From Apostichopus japonicus (lineage: Eukaryota; Echinodermata; Holothuroidea; Aspidochirotida; Stichopodidae), in the NCBI RefSeq assembly GCF_037975245.1, contig NC_092575.1, positions 22,376,841 to 22,440,840 of the forward strand: a stretch of 64,000 nt of DNA, read 5' to 3'. A program made the translations under genes and the position numbers. The notes under the pieces were generated by a model. It was not told the origin of the DNA and searched no databases. It worked only from the letters and a program-made list of their open reading frames with translations. Positions within the stretch are counted from its first letter, which is position 1; each line of letters starts with the position of its first letter. Positions 63,063 to 64,000 of the stretch are shown piece by piece.

Positions 63063-63562
63063 TTAAGTGGACTTAAAAAGAATAGTCCAGGTCAAAATTT
63101 CTTTTTGAAATGTTAAAAGAGGAATATAATCTAATCATTTTAGTGAAATTTGCATTCAATTCCTATGTACTGTTTTTGAGATATTGACAGTTGAAGTTGC
63201 CACCTTTCGTACCAAAGTGAACTTGGAGAAAACAGGTGTGACATCATTGTTGCACACTGATACATAATATTTTGTTTTCCTTTAAAATTGATGTTTAATT
63301 TTATACTCCACAATTGGATGCATCCATAATGAGACTGAATAATAAAGAAAAAACAAAACATTATTTTTCAGTGTGCAACTATGACATCACACCTGTTTGC
63401 TTCAAGTTCACTTTTGGTAGAATATCAGATAACTTCAACTGTCATTCTCAAACACGGTACATGGGAATTGAATGCAAATTTCACTAGAAGGATGAGATTA
63501 TGTTCCTCTGTAACATATCAACAAGAAAGCTTGACCTGGACTATTCTTTTAAGTGAACTTAA
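63063..63562. mobile_element. Foldback element with ~220-bp inverted arms after SKA2
   Basis: The left arm (about 63063-63283: aagtggacttaaaaagaata, gtgaaatttgcattcaattc, aacaggtgtgacatca) and the right arm (about 63344-63562: acacctgtttgcttcaagtt, gaattgaatgcaaatttcac, tggactattcttttaag) are inverted copies, about 80% alike by eye, around a ~60-bp loop. Confidence 0.85.
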
Positions 63563-64000
63563 GGACTTCAAAGTGTTAAATGTTAAATCTGCAAACATTG
63601 AATATTTCAACATTTGTACTTTCATGGTCTTTGGTTCTGTGATAAAAGTAAGGTGAGTTTTTCTTATGAGATCTATTTGTACCTCTAGAAATATATTGTG
63701 TTAATGTCTTAAAGTGGAATGCTGAGTTATTTACTTCATATAAATGATTTGCCCATTTATTCATTAGATTTTATATCCACTATAACTAAGGCTTAAAACT
63801 TGATAATTTTTGTTTCATTTGATCTCATATTTAACTAATTATTGGTTGGAGTATGTTAAATGTTTCCTCTGATATTGCTAGAATTGTCTCCCCCTAATCT
63901 TTGTGAGACTGAAAATTTACCCCTCTGTACTATATCTCAGGCCACATTCTGATGCAGGTCAGTTGTGATATTACTTTGAAAAGTAAGTATTTGGCATTTT
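63563..64000. other. Right-edge sequence without recognised features
   Basis: AT-rich sequence after the foldback element. It may be SKA2 3' flank or a further SKA2 intron. I see no gene or clear repeat. Confidence 0.4.

Overview
The window is intron-rich eukaryotic nuclear DNA with GT-AG introns and small phased exons. Short AT-rich intergenic spaces are packed with SINEs, MITEs and satellite-like repeats. The gene content (a recognisable PRR11 next to SKA2, an ACAD10 with the full HAD-APH-ACAD fusion, SMYD4) and the style of the repeats point to an invertebrate deuterostome. An echinoderm is my best guess; the species cannot be fixed from the sequence alone.

Layout, left to right. (1) SMYD4 on the minus strand at about 979-5864: only its 5' part, four exons, with the rest beyond the left edge. 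(2) CCT6 (chaperonin TCP-1 zeta) on the minus strand at 8071-17165: complete, 12 coding exons, 531 aa. (3) 17.2-27.5 kb: a repeat-filled spacer with no recognised gene. It holds a 2.7-kb long-terminal-inverted-repeat element with a 6-bp target duplication (19079-21806), a hAT-type MITE (22606-23030), AT-rich attcgtaattacg arrays with an embedded TTAA-type MITE, and tRNA-derived SINEs. (4) ACAD10 on the plus strand at 27560-44787: complete, 17 coding exons, 1070 aa. Intron 5 carries a tandem array that repeats the end of exon 5 together with its splice donor. (5) 44.8-51.2 kb: a convergent intergenic region with a SINE, a MITE and a 67-bp minisatellite. (6) PRR11 on the minus strand at 51222-55907 (8 coding exons, 395 aa) and SKA2 on the plus strand at 57636-63011 (4 exons, about 153 aa), arranged head to head around a compact CCAAT/ETS promoter region. 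This is the same divergent pairing known in human.

Functionally the genes are mostly unrelated housekeeping or mitotic genes: cytosolic protein folding (CCT6), lipid and hydroxy-acid catabolism (ACAD10), a methyltransferase-family protein (SMYD4), and the mitotic pair PRR11/SKA2. The last two are the only genes whose arrangement suggests shared control. No bacterial-type operon, CRISPR array, rRNA gene or genuine tRNA gene was found. Exon boundaries were read by eye; every junction reported keeps reading phase and agrees with my recollection of the human protein family.
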